This document shows, one piece after another, positions 51,382 to 64,000 of a stretch of 64,000 nucleotides of DNA (position 1 is the stretch's first letter; every line of letters begins with the position of its first letter). The notes below the pieces were generated by a model that was not told where the DNA came from, ran no database searches, and saw nothing but the letters and a program-made list of their open reading frames with translations. The stretch covers positions 1-64,000 of the forward strand of contig JAIEOW010000055.1 in assembly GCA_019750095.1 (NCBI GenBank). The letters run 5' to 3'. Both the position numbers and the translations under genes were made by a program. The DNA is from Phycisphaerales bacterium. GTDB taxonomy: Bacteria; Planctomycetota; Phycisphaerae; Phycisphaerales; UBA1924.

Positions 51382-52428
51382 ATGCCTCGGCCTCAGCCTG
51401 CTCGTCATCTCACGCTCGCCCTGGGCCTCTGCGCGGCGGGTCTTTGCGTTCCGCTTGCACACGCCGTCGAACGCGATCAGCCCGTTGCCGCCACATCCAA
51501 AGACGCCGCGGCTGCGGTGCGTCTGCGCCCGAAGTGGGTCGCCGGTGAGACCTCGACATATGACATGCGTCTGGAAACCCGCATGGCGGCGAGCGTGCTC
51601 ACCAACGAGGGCGGCCGCCAGACGCAGCTGTATCGCCAGGAAGCCCGCCTCTCGCGCCGAGTCGTCAAGACCAGCCCGGAAGCCACCATTCTGCTCGTGA
51701 CCATCGAGCGGCTGCGCATGCAGGTGTCTGCGGGCGGGCAGGTAGTCTGGCACGACAGCGCGTCCAAAGAGTTCAACAACGAAGCTCCGGAGCTCAAGCA
51801 GGCGATCGACGGTGCCGTCGGCCGACCGATCACGATCACGCTCAATGCCGCGGGAGAGATCACCAGCATTGAGGGCAATCAGGACCCCGAGCCCACGAAC
51901 GAGCAAGAGGCCAAGCGCCCGCGCATTCCGCAATCGATCCTCGGCGACAAAGTCATCCGCGGCGTCTGGCGACCGCTGTTTGGAATTCCCGGCGCGCCCG
52001 AGACCGCAGCCCCCGGCCATTCCTGGACGCTCGAAGAGCAGACCTCCGAGAGCGCGATGGGCATCTTTCACACCAAGATAACCTCGACGCTCGCGCCCAC
52101 GACCGGAGCAAGGGCGAGCGTCGCCATCACCGGCACCGCCCGATTGACCCCCGCCATGGGCCCATCCGCGATCAAGGGCGAACTGAAAGAGTCCAGCATC
52201 ACGGGTACCTACGAGTGGGACGCCGCCTCGGCGGCCCTGCGATCCATGGTCGGCCGCCAGTTCCAATCCGTCGAAGGTGAACGCGGCGAGTTCAAGCAGC
52301 GCGTTGATACCACCACTCTCCGCCAGTTCACCCGCGTGAATACCAATGCTCCCGAAGCCGACTGGGGCTCAACCAACCCGCCGCGCGGCCCGGAAGTGCC
52401 TGAGCCGGCCAAGACTGAGACCAAGTAA
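51382..52428 (+). CDS. secreted DUF6263-like protein, paralogue 2
   Basis: Start at 51382 with GGAG nearby; signal peptide LTLALGLCAAGLCVPLAHA. The mature part repeats the family pattern with VRLRPKWVAGETSTYDMRLE near the N-terminus, an internal GRPITITLNAAGEITSIEGN and TGTYEWDAASAALRSM near the end. At 348 residues it lacks the long Pro-rich insert of its neighbours. The function is unknown. Confidence 0.75.
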   Translation: MPRPQPARHLTLALGLCAAGLCVPLAHAVERDQPVAATSKDAAAAVRLRPKWVAGETSTYDMRLETRMAASVLTNEGGRQTQLYRQEARLSRRVVKTSPEATILLVTIERLRMQVSAGGQVVWHDSASKEFNNEAPELKQAIDGAVGRPITITLNAAGEITSIEGNQDPEPTNEQEAKRPRIPQSILGDKVIRGVWRPLFGIPGAPETAAPGHSWTLEEQTSESAMGIFHTKITSTLAPTTGARASVAITGTARLTPAMGPSAIKGELKESSITGTYEWDAASAALRSMVGRQFQSVEGERGEFKQRVDTTTLRQFTRVNTNAPEADWGSTNPPRGPEVPEPAKTETK

Positions 52429-52578
52429 TCACACCGCAACCCAAGGGCGGCCTCGTCTACGATGTCGCCCATCCGCTTACCCGCACGTTCGTGCATGGAA
52501 TCTGGCGCTTGGCCTCGGTCCAAGCTCCACTTCCCCGCCCCCAAACCGCAAGTACTTTTTTTCTCCCGGAGACAGGTC

Positions 52579-53718
52579 ATGAAGAGCGTTCGACTGATGA
52601 CGGTGGCCGCTGGACTCGCGCTCGGACTCGCTGCCGTGATGAGCTCGACGCTCTTGGCTCCGGTCGCCCACGCGACCATCACCAACAACTCGGCGGACCA
52701 GATCGACCTGACGCCCAAGCTCAAGGCCGGCGCGAGCATGATCTTTGTCCAGCACACCAAGCGGACCGATGTCATGACCGTGGGCGGCGCACTGCCAGAG
52801 ATGAAGCCATCCGAGAAGCCCGCGATCGGCAACCCGGCCGAACCAGCCAAGCCCGCGGACGCCCCGAGCGACAAGCCCGCCGACAAGCCGTCTGAGAAGC
52901 CCGGCGATGCCGCGAAGGACGCCGGAAAGACCGAGCCCGCCAAGAGCGAACCGGCCAAGAGTGAACCGAGCACTCAGAAGCAGGGCCAGGGCATGAGCTC
53001 GACGACCACGATCGATCAGACCGCCGAGTACGAAGTGCGTGTGATCTCGGCGAGCGAAGAGGGGGCGCAGCTCGAACTCGAGCTCAAGGCCGTGAAGGCC
53101 TCGGCGACCGTTCCGGCGGGCGATTTCAACTGGGATTCGACCGCCCCGCGCGACGACAGCGAGATCGTCAATCCGATCGCTCAGGCCTTCCGCCCCATCA
53201 TCGGGGCCGTGCTGAAGATCAGCTTGAACGCCGACGGCAACATCACCAGCGTCCAGCCCGACCCGCGCGTGAACCCCAACTCGCGCGGCCCGCTGGCTCC
53301 GAACATCCAATCGCTCGTCGGCCCCGACCTGGTTCGCGTGCGCTGGAACTCGGTCCTGTGGGTAAAAGACGGCAAGAAGCCCGCCGCCGTCGGCGAAAAG
53401 TGGACCAACACCGATGAGCTGAATGCCGCCGCCGTGGGCAAGTACGCGTTTGTCACGAACAACACGCTCGCCTCAGTCAAGGACGGCGTCGCCGCCATCA
53501 CCTTTGAAGGTCGCATCGATCTCACGGGCTCTGAACCCGGCAAAAACCCCGCCGGCACGCTCAAGGACCAGTCGCTCAAGGGCTCGGTCGAGTGGGACAC
53601 CGCCTCGGGCACGGCGAAGAAGTTCGTCCACGAGCAGCGTCAGACTCTGGACATCAACGCCATGGGCATTCCGGTGACGCGGATCAGCGACTTTGTTGTG
53701 ACGACGACGCGCAAGTGA
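52579..53718 (+). CDS. secreted DUF6263-like protein, paralogue 3
   Basis: Start at 52579 follows a CGGAGACAGG ribosome site and gives a signal peptide (TVAAGLALGLAAVMSSTLLA). The body has IDLTPKLKAGASMIFVQHT, a Lys/Pro/Ala-rich insert (PSDKPADKPSEKPGDAAKD), AVLKISLNADGNITSVQ and SVEWDTASGTAKKF. It is the third member of the tandem family. Confidence 0.75.
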   Translation: MKSVRLMTVAAGLALGLAAVMSSTLLAPVAHATITNNSADQIDLTPKLKAGASMIFVQHTKRTDVMTVGGALPEMKPSEKPAIGNPAEPAKPADAPSDKPADKPSEKPGDAAKDAGKTEPAKSEPAKSEPSTQKQGQGMSSTTTIDQTAEYEVRVISASEEGAQLELELKAVKASATVPAGDFNWDSTAPRDDSEIVNPIAQAFRPIIGAVLKISLNADGNITSVQPDPRVNPNSRGPLAPNIQSLVGPDLVRVRWNSVLWVKDGKKPAAVGEKWTNTDELNAAAVGKYAFVTNNTLASVKDGVAAITFEGRIDLTGSEPGKNPAGTLKDQSLKGSVEWDTASGTAKKFVHEQRQTLDINAMGIPVTRISDFVVTTTRK

Positions 53719-53764
53719 TGCTGGTCGGGATGGCCGGATCGAGTCGGGCTTGGCTGGGTGCAAG

Positions 53765-53792
53765 TTGACCTTGCGCCCGACCGATCTACGAT
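53765..53792 (+). promoter_or_regulatory. sigma-70-type promoter of tRNA-Ala
   Basis: TTGACC and TACGAT are separated by 16 bases, about 49 bp upstream of the tRNA-Ala 5' end. This is the clearest housekeeping promoter seen in the window. Confidence 0.65.
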
Positions 53793-53840
53793 GACCCCTC
53801 CCGGTAGAAAATGCCCACCGGGAGCTGTTTTGAACCCCAC

Positions 53841-53913
53841 GGGGGCGTAGCTCAGTTGGTAGAGCGCATCCATGGCATGGATGAGGTCACGAGTTCGAGT
53901 CTCGTCGCCTCCA
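53841..53913 (+). tRNA. tRNA-Ala (anticodon GGC)
   Basis: GGGGGCG pairs with CGCCTCC, including the G3-U70 pair that identifies tRNA-Ala. D arm GTAGCTCAGTTGGTAGAGC, anticodon stem CATCC/GGATG around ATGGCAT, and T arm GAGTTCGAGTCTC are clear. Anticodon GGC reads GCC. CCA is not encoded. A strong terminator follows. Confidence 0.95.
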
Positions 53914-53924
53914 CTTCCCGTGAA

Positions 53925-53957
53925 CAGCCCCGGCCTTGTGCCGGGGCTGTGGTTTTT
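53925..53957 (+). terminator. intrinsic terminator after tRNA-Ala
   Basis: CAGCCCCGGC (53925-53934) pairs with GCCGGGGCTG (53940-53949) around CTTGT and is followed by TGGTTTTT. Confidence 0.92.
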
Positions 53958-54022
53958 GGGGTTCGAGATCTGGAGAAGGTCTTCCGGTTCTCTGGAATCA
54001 CCAAGACATCCGTACTTTATCC

Positions 54023-54940
54023 TTACTGATCTGAAAGCGACTGGCCAGATTGTTCTTTGGACAATTGGCTAGATCCAGCATCAGCGATGTCGAAGTGAGG
54101 GTCATCGGTGCGAATTGGCTTGACAGGAGCAACTTCGGACCCGATGATTGTGGATGAGACTCGGTGCTGGACTTTTTCCCCAGTCATAGGCTTTGCGGCC
54201 GCCGAGTCTGTTTTCTTTCTCAAAACTCGAAGGCTGCTTATTCTTTGTTCTCCGACATACGAGCGGTAGAACATGTGCTTTGCCTTCAACCACAACGGGT
54301 AGATTGTCTCGTTGCCTTGAAATCTGCAAGAAATCACGGTGGTGACCAAGTCCGCAAGTTGCAGGCCGTAGTTATTGGCCTTGGAAACTCCAAAAAATGG
54401 AGTTTTGATGATGGAATCGTACCCCATTCCTCGGGTGCTTCTTGACAAAAAGTTGGTCGTTGCGCGACCATTTTTGGCGTTGGTGCTATGCCCGCGGTCG
54501 TCGAAAACGAGCTTTACGAACCGCTGTGGGAATTTCTCTCGCATGTAGAGGTCTACGCGTTCGAGAAGTGCCATATACGTGGTGTCGAGTCGAGTATCGT
54601 TGGCACAGATAAGCGACTGATATTCGTCCTGAAAACACACTACGCCGAACACTCGGAATTTTCGTGTAATGCTGTAGTTCAATAAGTCCTCCGCAAGACT
54701 CCAATGCGCGGAGTACTTTCCCTGCTCCTTGACACGCATCGTGGTCGATCCAAGCAGTTCGTTTCCATGAACGTCATGATCCGCTTTGAGCACTACGCCG
54801 TGGTAGGGGCGAACGACTTCGAACCAGTCTCGCTGGAACACTGAAAACGTATCCTCGGGGATCGCGACTCCGGCGATCACGCTGAATCCAGCTCCGGTTC
54901 GGCGGTGCTTTCTGAAGCTTTCATCGAGAAAAACCAGCAC
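54023..54940 (-). CDS. DUF3800 domain protein
   Basis: The 305-residue protein begins MLVFLDESFRKHRRTGAGF, with the DES motif typical of DUF3800. It has FDDRGHSTNA and GLQLADLVTTVISCR, in which an acidic residue in the LADL segment is also a family mark. DUF3800 proteins are predicted RNase H-fold, metal-dependent nucleases common in defence and mobile regions, but unproven. Its base composition is clearly lower in GC than neighbouring genes, and it sits between a tRNA gene and the ribosomal operon, which suggests horizontal acquisition. Confidence 0.82.
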   Translation of the reverse strand: MLVFLDESFRKHRRTGAGFSVIAGVAIPEDTFSVFQRDWFEVVRPYHGVVLKADHDVHGNELLGSTTMRVKEQGKYSAHWSLAEDLLNYSITRKFRVFGVVCFQDEYQSLICANDTRLDTTYMALLERVDLYMREKFPQRFVKLVFDDRGHSTNAKNGRATTNFLSRSTRGMGYDSIIKTPFFGVSKANNYGLQLADLVTTVISCRFQGNETIYPLWLKAKHMFYRSYVGEQRISSLRVLRKKTDSAAAKPMTGEKVQHRVSSTIIGSEVAPVKPIRTDDPHFDIADAGSSQLSKEQSGQSLSDQ

Positions 54941-55227
54941 TTGGGTCTCCTATTGAGTATGGTCACTAAGCGTAGCCAAAGCTGAGGCAAGCCGTTCTGC
55001 TCATTGCGAATCGATCAGTCGTCTGATGCTGGATTGCCCAAATCGTCGCTTGCTGGTTTTCGGCCATGACCTTGCCTACCCTTTTCTCCGTGCCCGGAGC
55101 CATTGTGGCCTGCCGGGCGACAGCCAAGACCGTTACACCACTTGCTCGCGTCTTCCCGGCCGGAAGCCGCTGAGCCCGAAACCGCCTCTGGCGGCGAACC
55201 GGGCGAGCCAGTGGGAGGTGGAGCAGC
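54941..55227. other. upstream region of rplK
   Basis: No gene was seen. There is no nusG or secE, which usually precede rplK. This must hold the operon promoter and leader; GGGAGGTGGAG is the rplK ribosome site. No specific L1 or L10 leader structure was recognised. Confidence 0.4.
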
Positions 55228-55659
55228 ATGGCCAAAAAAGAAGCTATCAATAAGATCAAGGTGATGGCCCCAGGGGGCAAGGCGACGCCTGCGCCGCCAC
55301 TGGGTCCGGCGCTGGGTGGCGCGGGCATCAACCCCGGCCAGTTTGTCCAGCAATTCAACGCGGCGACCGCCAAGCTCAACGGCAAGGTCGTGGGCTGCGT
55401 GATCACGGTCTACAACGACCGCTCGTTCAGCTTCGAGATCAAGAGCTCGCCCGCCGCGGTGCTCATCCGCGAGGCGGCGAAGATCGAGAAGGGCTCTGGC
55501 GTTCCGAACAAGGAGAAGGTCGGCAAGGTCACCAAGACGCAGGTCAAGGCGATCGCGCAGGAGAAGATGGCCGACCTGAATGCCGGTTCGATGGAGGCCG
55601 CGATGCGGATCATCGAGGGTCAGTGCCGGAACATGGGCGTTCTTGTGGTGGAGGGCTAA
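55228..55659 (+). CDS. rplK: 50S ribosomal protein L11
   Basis: This 143-residue protein binds 23S rRNA at the GTPase centre. INKIKVMAPGGKATPAPPLG, ALGGAGINPGQFVQQFNA, and LNAGSMEAAMRIIEGQCRNM are classic L11 segments. It is the first gene of the rplKAJL-rpoBC cluster and precedes rplA by only five bases. Confidence 0.98.
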   Translation: MAKKEAINKIKVMAPGGKATPAPPLGPALGGAGINPGQFVQQFNAATAKLNGKVVGCVITVYNDRSFSFEIKSSPAAVLIREAAKIEKGSGVPNKEKVGKVTKTQVKAIAQEKMADLNAGSMEAAMRIIEGQCRNMGVLVVEG

Positions 55660-55664
55660 AGACC

Positions 55665-56366
55665 ATGGCAACAAAGATCTCCAAGCGCTCCAAGGCCAAC
55701 GCGGCCCTGATCCCGCAGAACGTGATGACCGCCGCCGAGGCCGTCAGCGCGGTCAAGAAGTTCAAGGGTCCGAAGTTCGACCAGACCGTCAACATCGTGA
55801 TGCACCTGGGCATCGACGCGGATCAGGCCGATCAGGCCATTCGTGGTTCGGTCTCGCTTCCCAACGGCATCGGCGTGAAGAAGAAGGTCATCGCCTTCTG
55901 CCGCGAGGACAACATCAAGCCCGCGAAGGAAGCCGGCGCACTCGAAGCCGGTGGCGAGGATCTCGTCGCCAAGATCGAGGGCGGCTGGATGGATTTCGAC
56001 GTGGCCATCGCCACGCCGGACATGATGCGTGTGGTGTCCAAGCTCGGTAAGGTGCTCGGTCCCAAGGGGCTCATGCCCTCGCCCAAGAGCGGCACCGTGA
56101 CCAACGACGTGGCGACCGCCGTCAAGGAATACTCGGCCGGCAAGGTCGAGTTCCGCAACGACAAGGCCGGCAACGTGCACGCGGTGGTGGGCAAGATGAG
56201 CTTTGCGACCGACGCGCTCACGCAGAACGTCGAGCACTTCATCAAGCACATCGAGAAGATGCGACCGTCCTCGACCAAGGGCGCGTACATCAAGAAGTGC
56301 GTCATCGCGGGGTGCATGACCCCGGGCGTGCAGATCAAGATCGAAGCCCCGAAGGTGGAGGATTAA
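55665..56366 (+). CDS. rplA: 50S ribosomal protein L1
   Basis: The start at 55665 (MATKISKRSK) follows GGAGG and yields 233 residues, the normal L1 length. KKFKGPKFDQTVNIVMHLGI, VLGPKGLMPSPKSGTVT and KVEFRNDKAGNVHAVVG are diagnostic. L1 forms the L1 stalk and in many bacteria represses its own operon. Only 3 bases separate it from rplJ, so the L10 leader seen before rplJ elsewhere is absent. Confidence 0.98.
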   Translation: MATKISKRSKANAALIPQNVMTAAEAVSAVKKFKGPKFDQTVNIVMHLGIDADQADQAIRGSVSLPNGIGVKKKVIAFCREDNIKPAKEAGALEAGGEDLVAKIEGGWMDFDVAIATPDMMRVVSKLGKVLGPKGLMPSPKSGTVTNDVATAVKEYSAGKVEFRNDKAGNVHAVVGKMSFATDALTQNVEHFIKHIEKMRPSSTKGAYIKKCVIAGCMTPGVQIKIEAPKVED

Positions 56367-56369
56367 TCC

Positions 56370-56915
56370 ATGAGCAAGGCCGTCAAGGAAATGCTGATTC
56401 GTGAGACGGGCGCTCGCCTGACCGGCGTGAGCAACGCCGCGCTCATCTCCATCCGCGGGTTCAAGGCGATCGACACCACCAAGCTCCGCGCGACTCTTCG
56501 CAAGAAGCAGGTGAAGGTCACCGTCGTCCGCAATGCTCTGGCCCAGAAGGTCCTGGCTGGCTCGGGTCTCGATCCGTTGTTCCCCATGCTCACGGGCTCC
56601 AATGCCTTTGTGCACGGCGGATCCAGCGTGGTCGAGATCGCCCGCGAGCTGACCAAGGCCCTCGCCGATTTCCCCGGTGTGGAGATCAAGGGTGCCGTCC
56701 TCGATGGCACGCTGTTCTCCGGCGAGAAGGGCGTGAAGGAGCTCTCGAAGTATCCGACCCGCGAGGAAGCGCTCGGCCAGACCGTCACGCTGATCCTCGG
56801 GCCGGCTCGCAAGCTTGCCGCACAGATCAAGGGTCCGGGCGCGAACATCGCCGGGCTCGTCAAGGCGATCGAGACCAAGCTGGAAAAGGGCGAGGCGATC
56901 GCAAAGCAGGCATGA
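56370..56915 (+). CDS. rplJ: 50S ribosomal protein L10
   Basis: This 181-residue stalk base protein anchors L7/L12. SKAVKEMLIRETGARLTGVS, LRKKQVKVTVVRNALAQKVL and the C-terminal helix (LVKAIETKLEKGEAIAKQA) that binds L12 dimers are visible. The stop codon lies within the first unit of a GGCAAGA-type repeat. Confidence 0.96.
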   Translation: MSKAVKEMLIRETGARLTGVSNAALISIRGFKAIDTTKLRATLRKKQVKVTVVRNALAQKVLAGSGLDPLFPMLTGSNAFVHGGSSVVEIARELTKALADFPGVEIKGAVLDGTLFSGEKGVKELSKYPTREEALGQTVTLILGPARKLAAQIKGPGANIAGLVKAIETKLEKGEAIAKQA

Positions 56916-56982
56916 GGCAAGAGGCATCAAGGCATCGAGTTTGAACTTGACGCCTCGATGCCTTGATCCCTTGATGCCACGT
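56914..56982. repeat. GGCATCRA repeats forming a hairpin between rplJ and rplL
   Basis: Units GGCAAGA, GGCATCAA and GGCATCGA occur first in one orientation and then inverted, so that ATCAAGGCATCGAG (56926-56939) pairs perfectly with CTCGATGCCTTGAT (56954-56967). This is a 14-bp stem inside the ribosomal operon. Confidence 0.88.
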
Positions 56983-57109
56983 ATTGAGACATCACCGCAC
57001 CTGACTGGGCCCGCAAGGGCTTAAAGATCGGAGCAGTTCCGAGACCTCTTGGGTGCATGACACGACGGTTCGCCCTGTGCGAGCCGCCAGAAACGAAAGG
57101 TTTGATTCC

Positions 57110-57493
57110 ATGTCGACGATTCAGGAACTCGGTGACAAGCTGGCTGGCCTCTCCCTCAAGGACGCCGTCGAGCTCGGCAAGTATCTCAAGGACACCTATG
57201 GCATCGAGGCCTCTGCTGGCGGCGCGGTGGTGATGGCTGGCGGCGGCGGCGCGGCTGCGGCTCCGGCGGCTGAAGAGAAGTCCAACTTCGACGTCATCCT
57301 CAAGGGCTCCGATGCCGCGAAGAAGATCGGCGTCATCAAGGTCGTCCGCGAGGCGACGGGTCTGGGTCTGGCCGAGGCCAAGGCCTTCGTCGAGGCTCCG
57401 GGCAAGCCCGTCAAGACCGCGCTCCCCAAGGCCGACGCCGAGAAGCTCAAGAAGCAGCTCGAAGAGGCTGGCGCGACGGTCGAGCTGGCCTAA
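57110..57493 (+). CDS. rplL: 50S ribosomal protein L7/L12
   Basis: From the start at 57110 the product is 127 residues, the normal length. An N-terminal dimerisation region ([20 protein letters not shown]), an Ala/Gly hinge ([10 protein letters not shown]) and the C-terminal factor-binding domain ([32 protein letters not shown]) are present. The stalk recruits translation GTPases. A 195-bp spacer with repeats separates it from rplJ, an unusual distance. Confidence 0.97.
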   Translation: MSTIQELGDKLAGLSLKDAVELGKYLKDTYGIEASAGGAVVMAGGGGAAAAPAAEEKSNFDVILKGSDAAKKIGVIKVVREATGLGLAEAKAFVEAPGKPVKTALPKADAEKLKKQLEEAGATVELA

Positions 57494-57524
57494 GCCTCGT
57501 CGATTCGCAGCAGTTTAAACAGAC

Positions 57525-57554
57525 AAGGGCCTCCCTGATTGTGGGGAGGCCCTT
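57525..57554 (+). terminator. attenuator-like hairpin between rplL and rpoB
   Basis: AAGGGCCTCCC (57525-57535) pairs with GGGAGGCCCTT (57544-57554), 11 bp, without a good T-tract after it. Partial termination between rplL and rpoB is known from other bacteria and would lower rpoBC relative to rplJL. Confidence 0.75.
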
Positions 57555-57782
57555 CGTATTCATCTCAGGGCGCGGCAGGACTGGCCACAGCAAGCGGCGG
57601 GCCACGGCGTGGGAATCCGAGCCGGTGGGCTTGCTCTCGCGTCCGGGGCTGGGTAGACTTGGCGATTCCTTTGCGAGCGGCAGCACAACGGGTCTAGGGC
57701 GACTTGAAGTACTCGGCATAGTTATACATCCGATCCGCCCGGCCTGAACCGCCGGTCGGCTATCTCAACCATCACGAGGATC

Positions 57783-61595
<3,813 letters not shown>

Positions 61596-61630
61596 TCGGT
61601 CAGTTCGAGCGCAGTTGAGGTGCGAGCACT

Positions 61631-62029
61631 TTGCAGGAACGAGAATGGGACAAGTTGGGCAGGGAGTGCTTGCAATCGAGCAAGCTGTTGCTTGAGCACG
61701 GTCATTTCCGTGCTGCTGTTAGCCGCGCGTACTACTCAGCCTACTCAATGGTCACATCAGGGCTGATTCAGTCAGGACACACCGTGTCCGTTGGCGAAAG
61801 GCCCAATCCGTCGCATGCCCAAGTGGCCGTCATGATCCAGCACAATCTCGATAAACGTCGGTTTGACAAGATCGCGATCAGGGAACTATCCAGAAAGGTT
61901 CGTCGGCTCTACGCTATGCGGCTTTCTGCGGACTATGCGCCGCAAGATTCGATCGAACAGGCTGAAGCATTGCAGGCGGTGCGGGATGCCAGCACCGTGC
62001 AGATCAAACTCGGAGACGCGTTCAAATGA
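61631..62029 (+). CDS. HEPN-domain protein between rpoB and rpoC
   Basis: The 132-residue helical protein shows the HEPN pattern: FRAAVSRAYYSAYSMV near 27-42, an R-x4-H motif (RPNPSH, R57 and H62) that is the proposed RNase active site of HEPN toxins, and the C-terminal MRLSADYAPQDSIEQAE. The start is TTG at 61631 with GAGGTG upstream; the whole frame is open. It overlaps the next gene by 4 bases (ATGA). Composition is a little lower in GC than rpoB and rpoC. Its role is unknown, but HEPN proteins often act as toxins with a partner. Confidence 0.85.
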   Translation: MQEREWDKLGRECLQSSKLLLEHGHFRAAVSRAYYSAYSMVTSGLIQSGHTVSVGERPNPSHAQVAVMIQHNLDKRRFDKIAIRELSRKVRRLYAMRLSADYAPQDSIEQAEALQAVRDASTVQIKLGDAFK

Positions 62030-62301
62030 ACATCGAGCCAATTCTGGTCGCCAAGAATGTGCAAGAGATGTTGATCGCAAAGAACGCGCACACGGCCAAG
62101 GCGCGTGTGCTCGGTGATGAAGTGTGGCACGATGCTGACCTCTGGTATGTGCCAGTGTCTGTTCAAAGGGACACCGAATGGATGGCGACGATTTATGACA
62201 CGTTTTCTGAGATCGAGGAAGAGCTCGAGGAACAAAAGGGTCTTAGAGTTCTGATCGTGCCAAGGATCGTTCCGTTTCAGCGGTGGTCAGAAACCGCATA
62301 G
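62026..62301 (+). CDS. small partner of the HEPN gene
   Basis: This 91-residue acidic protein (MNIEPILVAKNVQEMLIAKN, ending VLIVPRIVPFQRWSETA) was not recognised. It lacks the GSxxxG/DxD pattern of the nucleotidyltransferase (MNT) antitoxins that usually accompany HEPN. The ATGA overlap with the HEPN gene strongly suggests that the two act together, possibly as toxin and antitoxin. An 82-base gap separates it from rpoC. Confidence 0.7.
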   Translation: MNIEPILVAKNVQEMLIAKNAHTAKARVLGDEVWHDADLWYVPVSVQRDTEWMATIYDTFSEIEEELEEQKGLRVLIVPRIVPFQRWSETA

Positions 62302-62383
62302 ATGGTCGCGAAGCGAGTGAGAGCCAGGTTTGGGTTTGGTTTGATAGACACGACAACGGGCTTGACCCGGTTTGGAGTTGCGC

Positions 62384-64000
<1,617 letters not shown>

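Noticed and set aside
54023-55227. prophage or genomic island at tRNA-Ala
   Set aside because: Only one gene, no integrase and no repeat of the tRNA 3' end were seen; insertion is left as a hypothesis.

Overview
The window is GC-rich chromosomal DNA, most probably from a planctomycete of the class Phycisphaerae. The clues are two short secreted proteins ending in a PEP-CTERM-like tail (PAPx, hydrophobic stretch, RRRR), two secreted proteins ending in GC-type dockerin repeats (ADFN..G..DVQDIFEFLNAWF..CP), a CPxC/CPxCG zinc-ribbon membrane protein and a prepilin-like protein of the planctomycete H-x-DG kind. No phage, CRISPR array, rRNA or insertion sequence was recognised.

Layout. 0-9 kb: rny, a YCII/DGPF protein pair next to an ECF42-type sigma factor, a fatty-acid desaturase, an HAD phosphatase and heptosyltransferase pair (each carrying a parS-like palindrome), and a citrate/methylcitrate synthase. 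9-15 kb: an iron-sulfur photolyase, a zinc-ribbon membrane protein, a PrpB-like lyase, a candidate structured RNA and a vanadium-haloperoxidase/PAP2 protein. 15-25 kb: a lipoprotein and a large membrane protein, two SDR enzymes, a globin, aspS, a long solute-binding protein and pyruvate kinase. 25-34 kb: cinA, an nfeD-nfeD-floA membrane-microdomain operon, and a two-gene operon with an HD-GYP protein. 34-46 kb: a polysaccharide-utilisation locus with secreted proteins, a LacI regulator, a pseudopilin, a sugar ABC importer without an ATPase, and GH1, GH16 and a clan-A glycosidase; beta-1,3-glucan (laminarin-like) is the likely substrate. 46-54 kb: tRNA-Arg, small hypotheticals, an FKBP isomerase and three tandem secreted paralogues interrupted by a DUF1569 gene with an in-frame TAG; then tRNA-Ala. 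54-64 kb: a DUF3800 gene and the rplK-rplA-rplJ-rplL-rpoB-rpoC cluster, in which a HEPN gene and an unknown 91-residue partner lie between rpoB and rpoC.

Several dispersed repeat families fill the gaps between genes: 7/8-bp units of the form GGCA-nn(n)-A, a 24-bp element built on GGCGGGACGCCTGTGCC, and a 56-bp-arm inverted repeat. These repeats create false N-terminal extensions on some reading frames, which were trimmed here.

The observations most worth following are the two perfect GTTCCACGTGGAAC palindromes in adjacent genes, the HEPN pair inside rpoBC, the GAGAGA-rich RNA candidate at 13.1-13.4 kb, the nonsense codon in the DUF1569 gene, and the ECF42 locus with an exported YCII protein. 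All calls come from reading the sequence; no database search was run.
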